Of a DNA stretch of 32,913 bases, positions 1 through 7,732 are shown piece by piece. The number at the start of each line of letters is the position of its first letter. The stretch's first letter is position 1. Location: positions 1 through 32,913 of IMG/VR virus record IMGVR_UViG_3300005827_000069; one strand, written 5' to 3'. A program made the translations under genes and the position numbers. This DNA comes from a virus. The notes under the pieces were generated by a model, which searched no databases, had not been told where the DNA came from, and was given only the letters and a program-made list of their open reading frames with translations.

Positions 1-1515
1 ATGGACATCTTGGAATGTTATGACCCCCGCTGGGGTTATTTCTATGTCCGCATCACCGAAGTAGAGGAGGATGATGAGGATAAGCTGTCGATCATTGCTG
101 AGGAGTATGGCGGTCCCGGAGGTGGAGGCACGGGGATGGAGGCGGGAGGTGTCGGCAACGTCGGCCCTGTCACTAACGTGCCTGTGGATAATAACCCGAT
201 CAACAGCAATGTGGCTCCGGGTCCCGTTAATCCCCCGATTATCTTCGAGCCTCCTTCTTCCCTGGCGGGTACTACCGCCCAAGTGTGGGCAGCTGTTTCC
301 GGCGGTGACGGGTCCGTGGCTAATCCCAACTGGGGAGGGTGCTACGTATGGCTGTCCACGGATAACGTAACCTACAACCAGATAGGACAGATTGAGTCTG
401 CTGCTCGACAGGGTAAGCTGACCTCGACTCTCGCTACCTACGGTGGCGTTAATCCCGATGCGGTTCACACTCTCCAAGTCGACATGGCGATGAGTAATGG
501 GGAGCTGAGCGATGCTGCTTCCTCCAGTGATGCGGAGGCCGGGGTAACTCGAAGCTACGTGGATGGAGAGATCCTGTCCTATGAGGATGCTACCTTGACG
601 GGAGCAGACCTCTATGACCTTGACATTCTGTGGAGGGCTCAATATGGAACAACGGTTGGAGCCCACAGCACGGGCACTGACTTCGTTCGTCTGGATGATG
701 CGATCTTCGCCTACGATCTGCCCGCTGACTATATCGGGGTTACTCTCTACTTGAAGTTCCAGAGCTATAACATCTTCGGCGGCGCCCTTGAGGACATCAG
801 CTCTGTTACCGCATACACCTATACCCCCACAGGTGTTGGCTTTGGTACGGGCACCGGAGGTATTCCTGCGGTACCGACCAACCTCGCGGGAAGTGCGGGA
901 GTCACCTTCGTTCGTCTCACCTGGGATGCTAACCCAGCAAATGATAATGTCACGGGCTACAAGGTCTATCGGGCTACGGGGGCTTCCCAGCCGTTCGGAT
1001 CGTCAACGCTCATCGCTACCACTACGGGGCTCGAGTATGTAGACTCCGCGGTAACGGGAGGCCAAGCTTATACCTACTTCTTGGTTGCATCCAATTCGGT
1101 TGGCAACAGCGGGAACACTTCGGGTGTAAACCTTACCCCGACCGCCGCTACTGTAGTTACGCCTTACGGCTTTGCCTTCTCGAAGCCCGGACCTGTCGCG
1201 GACAAGATTATCGCTTCCTTTGACACTCCTCTTGCCTGGACACTTCCCGCCGGGCTTGCTGACTGCCAGGCTACGATCATCGACAGCGATACCGACACAG
1301 CCGCAGCTCCCAGTGCTCAGACGGACTTCGACATTCAATCTCCTCCAGGGTCCAGCATCGGTACTCTGCGGTTTGCTGCAAGCGCTCTTACCGCAACCTT
1401 TATCAAGGCTTCTTTGTCCTCGATCCCGATTGGCCAGATTGTGCAGATCGTAGCACCCTCCAACCTTAATGGGATCCTCGGAACAATTACTGGCTCACTC
1501 AAGGGAACAAGGTAA
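1..1515 (+). CDS. Tail protein with fibronectin type III domain, possibly 5'-truncated
   Basis: The first 35 residues, with an R-I-T-E-V-E-E-D-D-E core followed by AEEY and a Gly-rich run, look like the end of the large baseplate/tip protein domain found in gpJ-like and GTA-like tail proteins. This suggests the reading frame continues upstream of base 1 and the ATG there may be internal. Residues about 290-385 form a fibronectin type III domain (VPTNLAGSAG, LTWDAN, GYKVYRATG, YTYFLVASN). The rest is Ser/Thr/Gly-rich beta-structure with no cysteine cluster or membrane segment. Its stop overlaps the next ATG by one base (TAATG), so the tail genes are translationally coupled. Likely role: distal tail or receptor-binding structure. 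Fold class is fairly sure; the exact part is not. Confidence 0.7.
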   Translation: MDILECYDPRWGYFYVRITEVEEDDEDKLSIIAEEYGGPGGGGTGMEAGGVGNVGPVTNVPVDNNPINSNVAPGPVNPPIIFEPPSSLAGTTAQVWAAVSGGDGSVANPNWGGCYVWLSTDNVTYNQIGQIESAARQGKLTSTLATYGGVNPDAVHTLQVDMAMSNGELSDAASSSDAEAGVTRSYVDGEILSYEDATLTGADLYDLDILWRAQYGTTVGAHSTGTDFVRLDDAIFAYDLPADYIGVTLYLKFQSYNIFGGALEDISSVTAYTYTPTGVGFGTGTGGIPAVPTNLAGSAGVTFVRLTWDANPANDNVTGYKVYRATGASQPFGSSTLIATTTGLEYVDSAVTGGQAYTYFLVASNSVGNSGNTSGVNLTPTAATVVTPYGFAFSKPGPVADKIIASFDTPLAWTLPAGLADCQATIIDSDTDTAAAPSAQTDFDIQSPPGSSIGTLRFAASALTATFIKASLSSIPIGQIVQIVAPSNLNGILGTITGSLKGTR

Positions 1516-2999
1516 TGGCTGAACCAGACTATGAGTTCATGGATGGCTTTGACAAGTATGGTATTATCGGTACCGACTTTGGCATTGCCCTTATAGATGA
1601 CAATGAGTGGAGCTCGACCGGCGGTACCTTGAATATCGCCGCGGCGTTGGTCGGCAATGGCACTTGCCTTGCTGCCGGTAGTACGGGTCCCTCGGTGTCT
1701 AAGACTCTTCCCAGCAACTACGCCCGGTGCATCGGGGGAGTTACCCTTAAGGTTGCTTTCGCTTCATTCAGTACTACTATCTCTCTGAATGACGGCGGCA
1801 CCAACCAGATGCAGGTGATCGTAAACTCCACGGGTGCCTTGTCTGTTGCCCGCAATGGTACCAGTCTTGCTTCCCAGACCGGCGTGTTCGCCGATGGTGA
1901 AACGAAGTGCGTCGAGTGGGACATTATGATTGCGGACTCCGGCGGCTGGGCGAAGGTGTGGATTGACTCGCTGCTAGTTCTCAACTTCTCAGGGGATACC
2001 AAGAATACCGCCAACGCTTACTACAATGCCTTGAGCATCAATCTTGGTCAAAGTCGATCCGTAGATCACTTCTACTCCTGGCACTACATCAGCAACGTGG
2101 ACGCCGGCGAGACTCCTTGCTTGACCAATCCCGTAATTGAGACTCAACAGGTCAGCGCCGAGTCTTCCTGTGCTTCCACCTGGGGAGCTAACTTCTTCCA
2201 GTACCGAGATGGCCCAAGCTCCAGGAACCAGGTAGTCAACGCCCTACACCTTAGAAAGATAGTTACTAATGACAGCGGCAACTTGGATGGTGTGTACTTC
2301 TGGAAGAATGGGGCTAATGGAACTGCGAAGTATATCCCGGCCCTCTACTCGGATAGCTCCGGATCTCCCAACGCTCTGCTGAAGACCGGGTCCGAAGTTA
2401 CTGGGGCTGCATCGGGTACCAACTACCTGCCCTTTGCCTCTTCCCAGGCTGTTACTCCTGGAACAACTTATTGGATAGGCTTTCTGACCAACACCGCCGA
2501 CACCGGTGGTATCTACAGTGGAGGTAACGATAGTAACGAGGGGTGGCTGAGAAGCGGCTTGACCTACGCGAGCGGCGCACCCAACCCTGTGGGCGGCGGT
2601 TCAGCTGTTCAGTCTTTCCTCATCATGGGTAAACTCTCCGGGGGTTCGGATCGGGCTGATACTCTTAACCATGACATCGTTAGTGATCTTGCCTACAACC
2701 TGCTGACCGCTGCTAACGTCGAGGATCTATATACCTTCCCCGCCTTGTCCGTGAACCCCTCACAGATCTACTCCGTGGCGGTAAAGAACTACATGAAGAG
2801 GGCGGATGCCGGTGTTCGCACAGTTGACGTTAGGTTGAAGTCGAGCTCAACCACCAGCAGTGGCTCGGGTGGAACTCAGGCACCAACTACGGGAGGCGGC
2901 TGGATCAGCTCAAATTACCGCAAGGATCCCAACGGCAACATCGACTGGGTTAAAGCTGCACTTGACGCCGCGACTGCTGGCTACAAGTCCATAACATAG
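1515..2999 (+). CDS. Tail fibre/virion structural protein, LamG-like and carbohydrate-binding-type domains
   Basis: 494 residues. The N-terminus (FMDGFDKYG) is a common opening of phage fibre proteins. Residues about 20-195 resemble a concanavalin/LamG-like jelly roll ending in a VDHFYSWHY segment. Residues about 245-375 (VYFWKNG, YIPALYSDSSG, TPGTTYWIGFLTN) resemble the beta-sandwich seen in many secreted and phage surface proteins. The C-terminus has a Ser/Gly/Thr linker and a short tail. Composition is Ser/Thr/Asn/Gly-rich, as in receptor-binding proteins. It starts one base inside the stop of the upstream tail gene. The domain calls come from residue patterns only, not from a profile search. 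Confidence 0.65.
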   Translation: MAEPDYEFMDGFDKYGIIGTDFGIALIDDNEWSSTGGTLNIAAALVGNGTCLAAGSTGPSVSKTLPSNYARCIGGVTLKVAFASFSTTISLNDGGTNQMQVIVNSTGALSVARNGTSLASQTGVFADGETKCVEWDIMIADSGGWAKVWIDSLLVLNFSGDTKNTANAYYNALSINLGQSRSVDHFYSWHYISNVDAGETPCLTNPVIETQQVSAESSCASTWGANFFQYRDGPSSRNQVVNALHLRKIVTNDSGNLDGVYFWKNGANGTAKYIPALYSDSSGSPNALLKTGSEVTGAASGTNYLPFASSQAVTPGTTYWIGFLTNTADTGGIYSGGNDSNEGWLRSGLTYASGAPNPVGGGSAVQSFLIMGKLSGGSDRADTLNHDIVSDLAYNLLTAANVEDLYTFPALSVNPSQIYSVAVKNYMKRADAGVRTVDVRLKSSSTTSSGSGGTQAPTTGGGWISSNYRKDPNGNIDWVKAALDAATAGYKSIT

Positions 3000-3009
3000 G
3001 TGACTACTC

Positions 3010-3462
3010 ATGCCAATCGGAACCTGGACCTGGTTTGACAAATCCCTTGAGAAGGTTGATACCCTTAACCTCCTCACGGATACCCTGAAGATCGTCTTGA
3101 CTTCCAGCTCCCAGGCCCTGTCGAGGACCTTTGTGGGGGCTTCAGGGGACTGTCGTTACTCGGATCTTACCGCTGAGCTTACGACCGCGGGTGGTTATAC
3201 AGCGGGAGGACAAACGCTCACTGGACCCAGTTCCTCGCGATCCTCCAACGTGGTAACTGTTGCCTACAACAACCCCTCGTGGGTAATAAGTTCCTCCATC
3301 ACCTTTAAGTATGCGGCAATCGTGGATGACACTTTGGCCAATGATAACCTCCTCGCTTTCCTGGATACGGATACGGGTGGGGGAAGTTCCACAGTTGATC
3401 CCGCCGGTAGCCCGCTAGCTTTCACCTTCCTTACCGGACTCTTCAGATACACAGGAGCATAG
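3010..3462 (+). CDS. Small virion/tail-associated structural protein
   Basis: 150 residues, start ATG 10 bases after the upstream stop. The N-terminal pattern (FDKSLEKVDTLNLLTDTLKIVLTSS) followed by SDLTAELTTAGGYTAGGQTLTG and a C-terminal ITFKYAAIVDD...LLAFLDTD block is typical of a widespread family of small phage proteins encoded among tail-fibre genes. It appears all-beta and has no catalytic motif. It lies in the tail operon directly before another fibre-type protein. Function unknown; a decoration or fibre-tip role is inferred from position. Confidence 0.6.
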   Translation: MPIGTWTWFDKSLEKVDTLNLLTDTLKIVLTSSSQALSRTFVGASGDCRYSDLTAELTTAGGYTAGGQTLTGPSSSRSSNVVTVAYNNPSWVISSSITFKYAAIVDDTLANDNLLAFLDTDTGGGSSTVDPAGSPLAFTFLTGLFRYTGA

Positions 3463-3465
3463 GCC

Positions 3466-4245
3466 GTGCCAACTAACCCACTTCTTAACAGAGCTCGAGT
3501 AACAACCTCGACTACGGGGACTGGTACGGTTACCCTCGGCAGCGCGGTTACGGGCTTCAGGACCTTCGCTTCTGCGGGTGCAGCGGATGGCGCCCGTTAC
3601 TACTACCTTATTGAAGACGGTAGTTCTTGGGAGATTGGTCGAGGTGTTTACACTGCTTCAGGAACCACACTGAGCAGAATTCTCATCGCCTCCTCGACGG
3701 GTTCTCTACTCAACCTGTCCGGCTCGGCTACAGTATCGATCACCACCAACACTCAGTCACTCAGCGACTGGGAACAGCTTACCTGGGATGCTACGGAAAC
3801 CCGGTATGGTATCGCCAACCTATATCCTGCCTCTCATACCTTTACCCTTGCTGCGGGTCAGAGGCTAGAGGTAAATGCGGAAATCTATAAGGCTATCGAT
3901 ACCTCAGCTGCTCTGGTGATCGGGGATGGTACCAACGCTTACTTTCTAAACTTGCAGTCAGATAACAATAATGTCCAATACAGGTTCAACGGCGGTGCTC
4001 AGACGTCCCTCGTTGCGACAGGTGCTAGTGCCACCTATGACTACACGGGCATCCACCGAGTTGAGGCGGTGCTTAATGTCCATGCGGCTTCCAACAACTT
4101 CCTCTATCACGTGGTAAACGATCAGAGACTTCCCACTACCCTGAATACCAACAACACCACCTTTACCATGGTCGGTACCTTGCGTGTGTCCATATCCACT
4201 AGCGACATTACCAAGTGCCGCGTTCTTGCTCGTGTTCTAGGATAA
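3466..4245 (+). CDS. Tail fibre/structural protein
   Basis: 259 residues, start GTG, preceded by ACAGGAG at 3451-3457 within the end of the previous gene. The first 100 residues ([51 protein letters not shown]) match a motif family that recurs in phage fibre and virion proteins, where a short module describes 'GVY...GTTLSR'. The C-terminal half is beta-rich with a C1q/TNF-like or jelly-roll appearance ([28 protein letters not shown]). No enzyme motif. Part of the tail operon. Confidence 0.6.
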   Translation: MPTNPLLNRARVTTSTTGTGTVTLGSAVTGFRTFASAGAADGARYYYLIEDGSSWEIGRGVYTASGTTLSRILIASSTGSLLNLSGSATVSITTNTQSLSDWEQLTWDATETRYGIANLYPASHTFTLAAGQRLEVNAEIYKAIDTSAALVIGDGTNAYFLNLQSDNNNVQYRFNGGAQTSLVATGASATYDYTGIHRVEAVLNVHAASNNFLYHVVNDQRLPTTLNTNNTTFTMVGTLRVSISTSDITKCRVLARVLG

Positions 4246-4248
4246 GCT

Positions 4249-4587
4249 ATGTCCGGCCCCGGCTTTAATGCGGTAGGATCCGAACCGGTTGCCGCCATAA
4301 CGGTAACCATTGTGGGGACGTGGTTTAATGCGGACCCTGCAGTAATCACAGTCGGCACAGTCCCCGCGGCAAGTCAATTCTCGGGGGTTCGGGTACTCGT
4401 TGAAGGGCTATACAGAGAAAACCTCATATCCATCAATGGCGAGGTTAAAGTCCAGGGAACCTATCGTGAGGTGCTTCGAAGTGCTCAAGAAACTAGGGTT
4501 CAAGTTTGGGGCGTATACCGTGAGGTTCTGATACCCGGTGTATCCACTGCACCACCCGCAGAGATGAACGTGTCCATAATATGGTAA
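4249..4587 (+). CDS. Small tail-region protein with three short repeats
   Basis: 112 residues beginning four bases after the preceding stop. The second half has three tandem degenerate repeats of the form V-x-G-x-Y-R-E-x-L (VEGLYRENL, VQGTYREVL, VWGVYREVL) spaced about 20 residues apart, suggesting a small beta-helical or stacked-strand structure. No signal peptide, membrane span or catalytic motif. Last gene before the lysis genes, so probably structural. Unrecognised family. Confidence 0.5.
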   Translation: MSGPGFNAVGSEPVAAITVTIVGTWFNADPAVITVGTVPAASQFSGVRVLVEGLYRENLISINGEVKVQGTYREVLRSAQETRVQVWGVYREVLIPGVSTAPPAEMNVSIIW

Positions 4588-4613
4588 TGGGCGAACAGGC
4601 AAGGAGGTAAGCC

Positions 4614-4889
4614 ATGTTGGAGAAATGGAAGAACAAGCTGATTGAAGAATGCCGCGACTGGTGGAAGATGTGGTCTTCCTGGCTGGCCGTCCTGTGGGGC
4701 ATCATCGTCACCGCAGTCTGGAACAGCCCGGAGACCCTGAGTCTGCTGGTGCAGCAGATGCCCGAGGAGATCCGCGCCTACCTGTCGCCCCTGGTGTTGG
4801 GGTTGGTCGCAGGTCTCCCGATCCTCGTCCGCCTGACGAAGCAGAACATCAACAAGAAGGAACCGACCGATGACGACAACATGGCCTAA
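4614..4889 (+). CDS. Holin
   Basis: 91 residues with two hydrophobic segments, about residues 18-34 (WSSWLAVLWGIIVTAVW) and 57-75 (YLSPLVLGLVAGLPILVR), joined by a short polar hairpin, plus a charged C-terminus (NKKEPTDDD). Size, two-span topology and position directly before the endolysin fit a class II-type holin that permeabilises the inner membrane to release endolysin. A strong Shine-Dalgarno sequence (AGGAGGT) lies 6 bases before the ATG. The gene overlaps the endolysin start by 20 bases, implying coupled translation. Confidence 0.8.
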   Translation: MLEKWKNKLIEECRDWWKMWSSWLAVLWGIIVTAVWNSPETLSLLVQQMPEEIRAYLSPLVLGLVAGLPILVRLTKQNINKKEPTDDDNMA

Positions 4890-5394
4890 GCCGCTCCCGC
4901 TGTGGATCGATCATGCCTTCCGGCATTTGGGGTTGAAGGAGATCCCGGGCCCGAAGCATAACCCGATCATCCTCAGGTGGATCCGTAGCCTCAAGGGCTG
5001 GTTCACGGATGACGAGACTCCCTGGTGCGGGACTTTCGTTGCTCACTGCCTGCAGGAGGCCGGTCTGCCGATCCCGAAGAACTGGTTCCGCGCGAAGGAG
5101 TATGGGGCTTACGGGACTTACTGTCCCAAGAACGCCATCCCCTTCGGCGCCATCTGCGTGAAGTCTCGACAGGGGGGAGGCCACGTGTTCTTCGCTGTTG
5201 CTTCTTCACGCGACGGGCGGATCATCTATGGACTGGGTGGAAACCAGCGGAACATGGTCAACATCACGTCCTTCGGCCTGGATGACATCGACTCGGTCCG
5301 CTGGCCCGACTCTTCCCTGAAGAAGATGGCGCTTCCCATCGCGGAGAGCGCGGCATCACTGAACGCCCAGGGCTCGGGAGGTTCCGAGGCCTAA
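4870..5394 (+). CDS. Endolysin, CHAP/NlpC-P60-like peptidase (TIGR02594-type)
   Basis: 174 residues. The pattern HLGLKEIPGPKHN, then D-E-T-PWCGTFVAHCL (catalytic Cys near residue 55), G-GHVFFAVAS (catalytic His near 110) and GLGGNQRNMVNI matches the TIGR02594 family of phage cysteine amidase/peptidase lysins. It would cleave the peptide part of peptidoglycan. There is no signal peptide, so export should depend on the adjacent holin. AAGGAA lies 7 bases before the ATG. Its end overlaps the opposing J-domain gene by four bases, marking convergence of two transcripts. Confidence 0.85.
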   Translation: MTTTWPKPLPLWIDHAFRHLGLKEIPGPKHNPIILRWIRSLKGWFTDDETPWCGTFVAHCLQEAGLPIPKNWFRAKEYGAYGTYCPKNAIPFGAICVKSRQGGGHVFFAVASSRDGRIIYGLGGNQRNMVNITSFGLDDIDSVRWPDSSLKKMALPIAESAASLNAQGSGGSEA

Positions 5395-6035
5395 TACTGG
5401 AATGGAGTTCCTCCTCCGAGAAGGGGAGGTGTGGGGTCCGGGTCGTGTTGTCCCTCCGGTCCGGGCCCCACTTCATAGGAATACTCTTCGAACGCCTTCT
5501 CCATAGCGACGGACAATTCCATCGCGTCCCTGTGCATCTTGAGCTGGAACTCCATCGCCTCGATCCGGGACTTGAAGATCTCACCCACAGGATCGTGTTC
5601 CTGCTTCGGCTTGAACCGGGCGGCCAAGGATCTTATCCGCTTCAGCTTCTTCTCCGACCGCTTGACGTTCATCGTTATCTCACGACGGCCGGACTTGATT
5701 GACAGGATGATCTTCGTCCGGATATCTTCCCAGCAAGGATCATCCGTCGTTCCGTCAGGACGTTCTGCGTCGATCACTGCGTCTATCATCCCCGACATCG
5801 CGCTGCGTATCGCCTCAGGCGTGACAGGATCAGCGTCAGTTCGTCCTGTGCGATCATATCGCTCGCGACGACCTTGGTCGTTTAGAATGTCATAGGCTTC
5901 CTTGATCTCCCGAAACTTGTCTGGGCTACCTCCCTCCTTGTCGGGGTGATGAAGACCGGACAGCTTTCGATAGGCTGCCTTGATCCTTGCAGTTCCCGCG
6001 TCTCGGTCTACGCCGAGGACCTCATAGGGGTTCAT
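5391..6035 (-). CDS. J-domain (DnaJ-like) protein
   Basis: 214 residues. Residues 1-65 form a complete J domain: NPYEVLGVDRDA, AYRKLSGLHHPDK with the HPD triad at 30-32, and FREIKEAYDILND. The remainder is a charged alpha-helical region without the Gly/Phe or zinc-finger domains of full DnaJ. Such proteins stimulate host DnaK (Hsp70). The start at 6035 is chosen because the J domain begins there and GGAGGA lies directly upstream. A longer in-frame extension to 6092 lacks such support. ATGA overlap with the outer-spanin stop shows it belongs to the spanin operon. Its role there (assembly, host chaperone diversion) is unknown. Confidence 0.85.
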   Translation of the reverse strand: MNPYEVLGVDRDAGTARIKAAYRKLSGLHHPDKEGGSPDKFREIKEAYDILNDQGRRERYDRTGRTDADPVTPEAIRSAMSGMIDAVIDAERPDGTTDDPCWEDIRTKIILSIKSGRREITMNVKRSEKKLKRIRSLAARFKPKQEHDPVGEIFKSRIEAMEFQLKMHRDAMELSVAMEKAFEEYSYEVGPGPEGQHDPDPTPPLLGGGTPFQY

Positions 6036-6346
6036 CGCTCTTCCTCCGCCGCGCGAAGACTGGCCACGTAGTCGATCATCTTCTGCCTCCATTCCTCATA
6101 GAGGCTGACCACAGCTGAGTGCTTCTGCTGACAGCCCGCATACTGAATGGAGGAGTTGACGTCTTCTGTGACCAGCGTTCCAATTGTCTTGTCACCGAGT
6201 TGGTTCAACGGCGGGCAGTTCGAGGCAAGCGTCGGCGTCAGTGCCGGCGGGACAGGGACGCTGCTGGCTGAAGCCACGTGCTCGGTTGAGTTCGTTGAGC
6301 ATCCCATCAGTAATGCCAGCGGCAGGATCAGAAAAACGCGGTTCAC
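6032..6346 (-). CDS. Outer-membrane lipoprotein spanin subunit (Rz1-like)
   Basis: 104 residues starting at GTG, with AAGGAG 8 bases upstream. The N-terminus (MNRVFLILPLALLMGCS) is a lipoprotein signal peptide with lipobox L-M-G-C, so Cys16 should be lipidated. A Pro/Ala/Thr-rich stretch follows, as in Rz1 proteins, then a predicted helical C-terminus. The gene starts inside the inner-spanin gene in another frame and runs past its end, sharing 155 bases: the classic overlapped Rz/Rz1 arrangement. It would bridge to the inner spanin and disrupt the outer membrane, which implies a Gram-negative host. Confidence 0.8.
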   Translation of the reverse strand: MNRVFLILPLALLMGCSTNSTEHVASASSVPVPPALTPTLASNCPPLNQLGDKTIGTLVTEDVNSSIQYAGCQQKHSAVVSLYEEWRQKMIDYVASLRAAEEER

Positions 6347-6665
6347 TTTGGATCTCCTTCACAAGAGTAGGTTGGATGATTGTGCGATTGACCACGCCGA
6401 TGCGATCCATCTGTCCCATCACTCGTGCGTCGGACTCATTGATCGATGTCTGCATGGAGTCTTCAAGGCCGTCAACCTTCTGGGCCATGAGGATATTGAA
6501 GGCGGCAAGCTGAAGCTTTCGCTCGGTATCTCGAGCAGCGGCCTCGGCTTCTGCCCGTTCGTATCCCCGGTTATCCAGGAACCACACAGCAGCGCCGAGC
6601 AGGAGGACGCCGCCGATATACGGGGCAACCTTCCAGAACAACTTCCAAGTCAGCCAGGCTGGCAT
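6192..6665 (-). CDS. Inner-membrane spanin subunit (Rz-like)
   Basis: 157 residues. One N-terminal membrane anchor (about residues 10-29, FWKVAPYIGGVLLLGAAVWF) is followed by a long, charged, coiled-coil-prone periplasmic region (RGYERAEAEAAARDTERKLQ), fitting an i-spanin of the N-in, C-out type. The start at 6665 has GGAG 9 bases upstream; an earlier in-frame ATG at 6749 would add a 28-residue tail overlapping the regulator gene and is less likely. Partner of the overlapping lipoprotein gene. The pair sits on the opposite strand to holin and endolysin. Confidence 0.8.
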   Translation of the reverse strand: MPAWLTWKLFWKVAPYIGGVLLLGAAVWFLDNRGYERAEAEAAARDTERKLQLAAFNILMAQKVDGLEDSMQTSINESDARVMGQMDRIGVVNRTIIQPTLVKEIQSEPRFSDPAAGITDGMLNELNRARGFSQQRPCPAGTDADACLELPAVEPTR

Positions 6666-6667
6666 GT

Positions 6668-7081
6668 CTATTTCTCCTTGATGTTCTTGCGGTAAAGTTC
6701 GCCCACCCATTTGACCAACTCGGGTGAAGCTCGATAGCCAGTGTTCCACACTGTATCGATGCGGATCCGCTTGTCCAGGTCGTAGACCTCATGCCATTGC
6801 TTGAGGATGGCCCTGAGCCTCGTGATGTGGACAGCGAAGATCTTGGGTTCGGGTCCCCCATCATCCCTATCACCATAGAAGATGGTATGCAGGGCGTTGC
6901 GAGAGACGGTGGCGGGAGCTCGCTTCACCAGGATATGGAGTATCTGCGCCAGGCGGTTGGTGATACCATACCCCTGTGCAAGAAGAACACCCAGCTCCTT
7001 GCTCGATCCCGTGAGGGCGGACAGTTGCTGCCGAAGCAGCTCGACCTCGTCTTCAAGTTCCTGTTCTCGTGATGGCATCAT
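6668..7081 (-). CDS. Winged-helix DNA-binding protein with N-terminal coiled coil
   Basis: 137 residues. Residues 5-25 (QELEDEVELLRQQLSAL) form a short coiled coil, probably for dimerisation. Residues about 40-125 resemble the OmpR/PhoB-type winged-helix output domain: LAQILHILVKRAPATVSRNALHTIFYG, then VHITRLRAILKQW as recognition helix region and IDTVWNTGYR as the wing. There is no receiver domain. It is the first gene of the spanin/J-domain operon, about 30 bases after a strong promoter, so it may regulate late genes or itself. Function inferred from fold. Confidence 0.7.
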   Translation of the reverse strand: MMPSREQELEDEVELLRQQLSALTGSSKELGVLLAQGYGITNRLAQILHILVKRAPATVSRNALHTIFYGDRDDGGPEPKIFAVHITRLRAILKQWHEVYDLDKRIRIDTVWNTGYRASPELVKWVGELYRKNIKEK

Positions 7082-7113
7082 AACCCTAAATCCTGGCTTG
7101 CTGGTATAGGGGT

Positions 7114-7142
7114 ATGATACTTCCCATTAACAATTTGGTCAA
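7114..7142 (-). promoter_or_regulatory. Sigma-70-type promoter for the regulator/spanin/J-domain operon
   Basis: On the minus strand, TTGACC (7137-7142) is followed after exactly 17 bases by TATCAT (7114-7119). Transcription would start near 7107 and reach the winged-helix gene at 7081. Between this site and the hairpin at 7291 I see no convincing gene. Confidence 0.7.
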
Positions 7143-7290
7143 CGGGCACCTTATCGCGCTCGTTTGACGCATGAAAATGGCACGAAACTGGCAGGCTAGG
7201 CGAGCGCTGAGGCGTGTCGCGAGTTCATTGCGTGACGCACTACGCAAACGCGCGGCGATATGACCTCGGGCTCTCTACGTCATCTACTAG

Positions 7291-7323
7291 AAGGGGCCCC
7301 AGGTATGGCACCTGAGACCCCTT
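7291..7323 (-). terminator. Strong hairpin terminating the leftward replication operon
   Basis: AAGGGG (7291-7296) pairs with CCCCTT (7318-7323), and inside it CAGGT (7300-7304) pairs with ACCTG (7310-7314) around a five-base loop. It lies 28 bases past the stop of the HTH gene at 7352. There is no long T-run, so efficiency is uncertain; it could also protect the 3' end. Confidence 0.55.
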
Positions 7324-7351
7324 GAAGATTGTGGCAGTGAACGGCCGCGGA

Positions 7352-7714
7352 TCAGTCGTCGTCGTCATCCGACTTCTTGGACTTCTTGCCCTTGGTATCG
7401 GCCTTCTTCGACTTCTTGCCATCGTCCTTCTTGGACTTCTTGGCGGGCTTGTCGTCGTCGTCGTCGTCCTTGCCGGCCTTGAGCTGGGCGATGACTTCCT
7501 TCAGCTCCTTCTTGGTATCCCAGCCGTAGGCCTTGCCGGCCTTCTCGATGCCCTTGTTGCGGAGCTGGACGCGGACCGATGCCGGCTTGATGCCCAGTTC
7601 CTCGGCCAGGTCCTCGACGCCAAACTCGAACTCGCGCTCGGCAGCCTTTTCGACCTTCTCGACCTTCTTCTCGGCCTTCTTGTCGGCCTTCTTGTCCTTC
7701 TTGTCCTTCGCCAT
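7352..7714 (-). CDS. Small HTH protein with Lys/Asp-rich tails (paralogue A)
   Basis: 120 residues. The N-terminal 28 residues are almost all Lys, Ala, Asp and Glu. Residues about 30-78 (FGVEDLAEELGIKPASVRVQLR, YGWDTKKELKEVIAQL) form an HTH-like domain, and the C-terminus alternates KKSKK with poly-Asp. The central domain is related in pattern to domains in the proteins at 21391-22131 and 23799-24326, and more distantly 31474-31791. Probably a DNA-binding, nucleoid-like or regulatory protein. GAAGGGA precedes the ATG. Last gene of the leftward replication operon. Function unknown. Confidence 0.65.
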   Translation of the reverse strand: MAKDKKDKKADKKAEKKVEKVEKAAEREFEFGVEDLAEELGIKPASVRVQLRNKGIEKAGKAYGWDTKKELKEVIAQLKAGKDDDDDDKPAKKSKKDDGKKSKKADTKGKKSKKSDDDDD

Positions 7715-7732
7715 GGTATTGTCCCTTCGGGG

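Noticed and set aside
5395-5440. Hairpin between the converging endolysin and J-domain genes
   Set aside because: The CCTCC/GGAGG stem is short, imperfect and inside the J-domain coding sequence.
7171-7263. 30-codon basic plus-strand frame in the gap before the winged-helix promoter
   Set aside because: No ribosome-binding site or promoter, and it faces the leftward transcripts.
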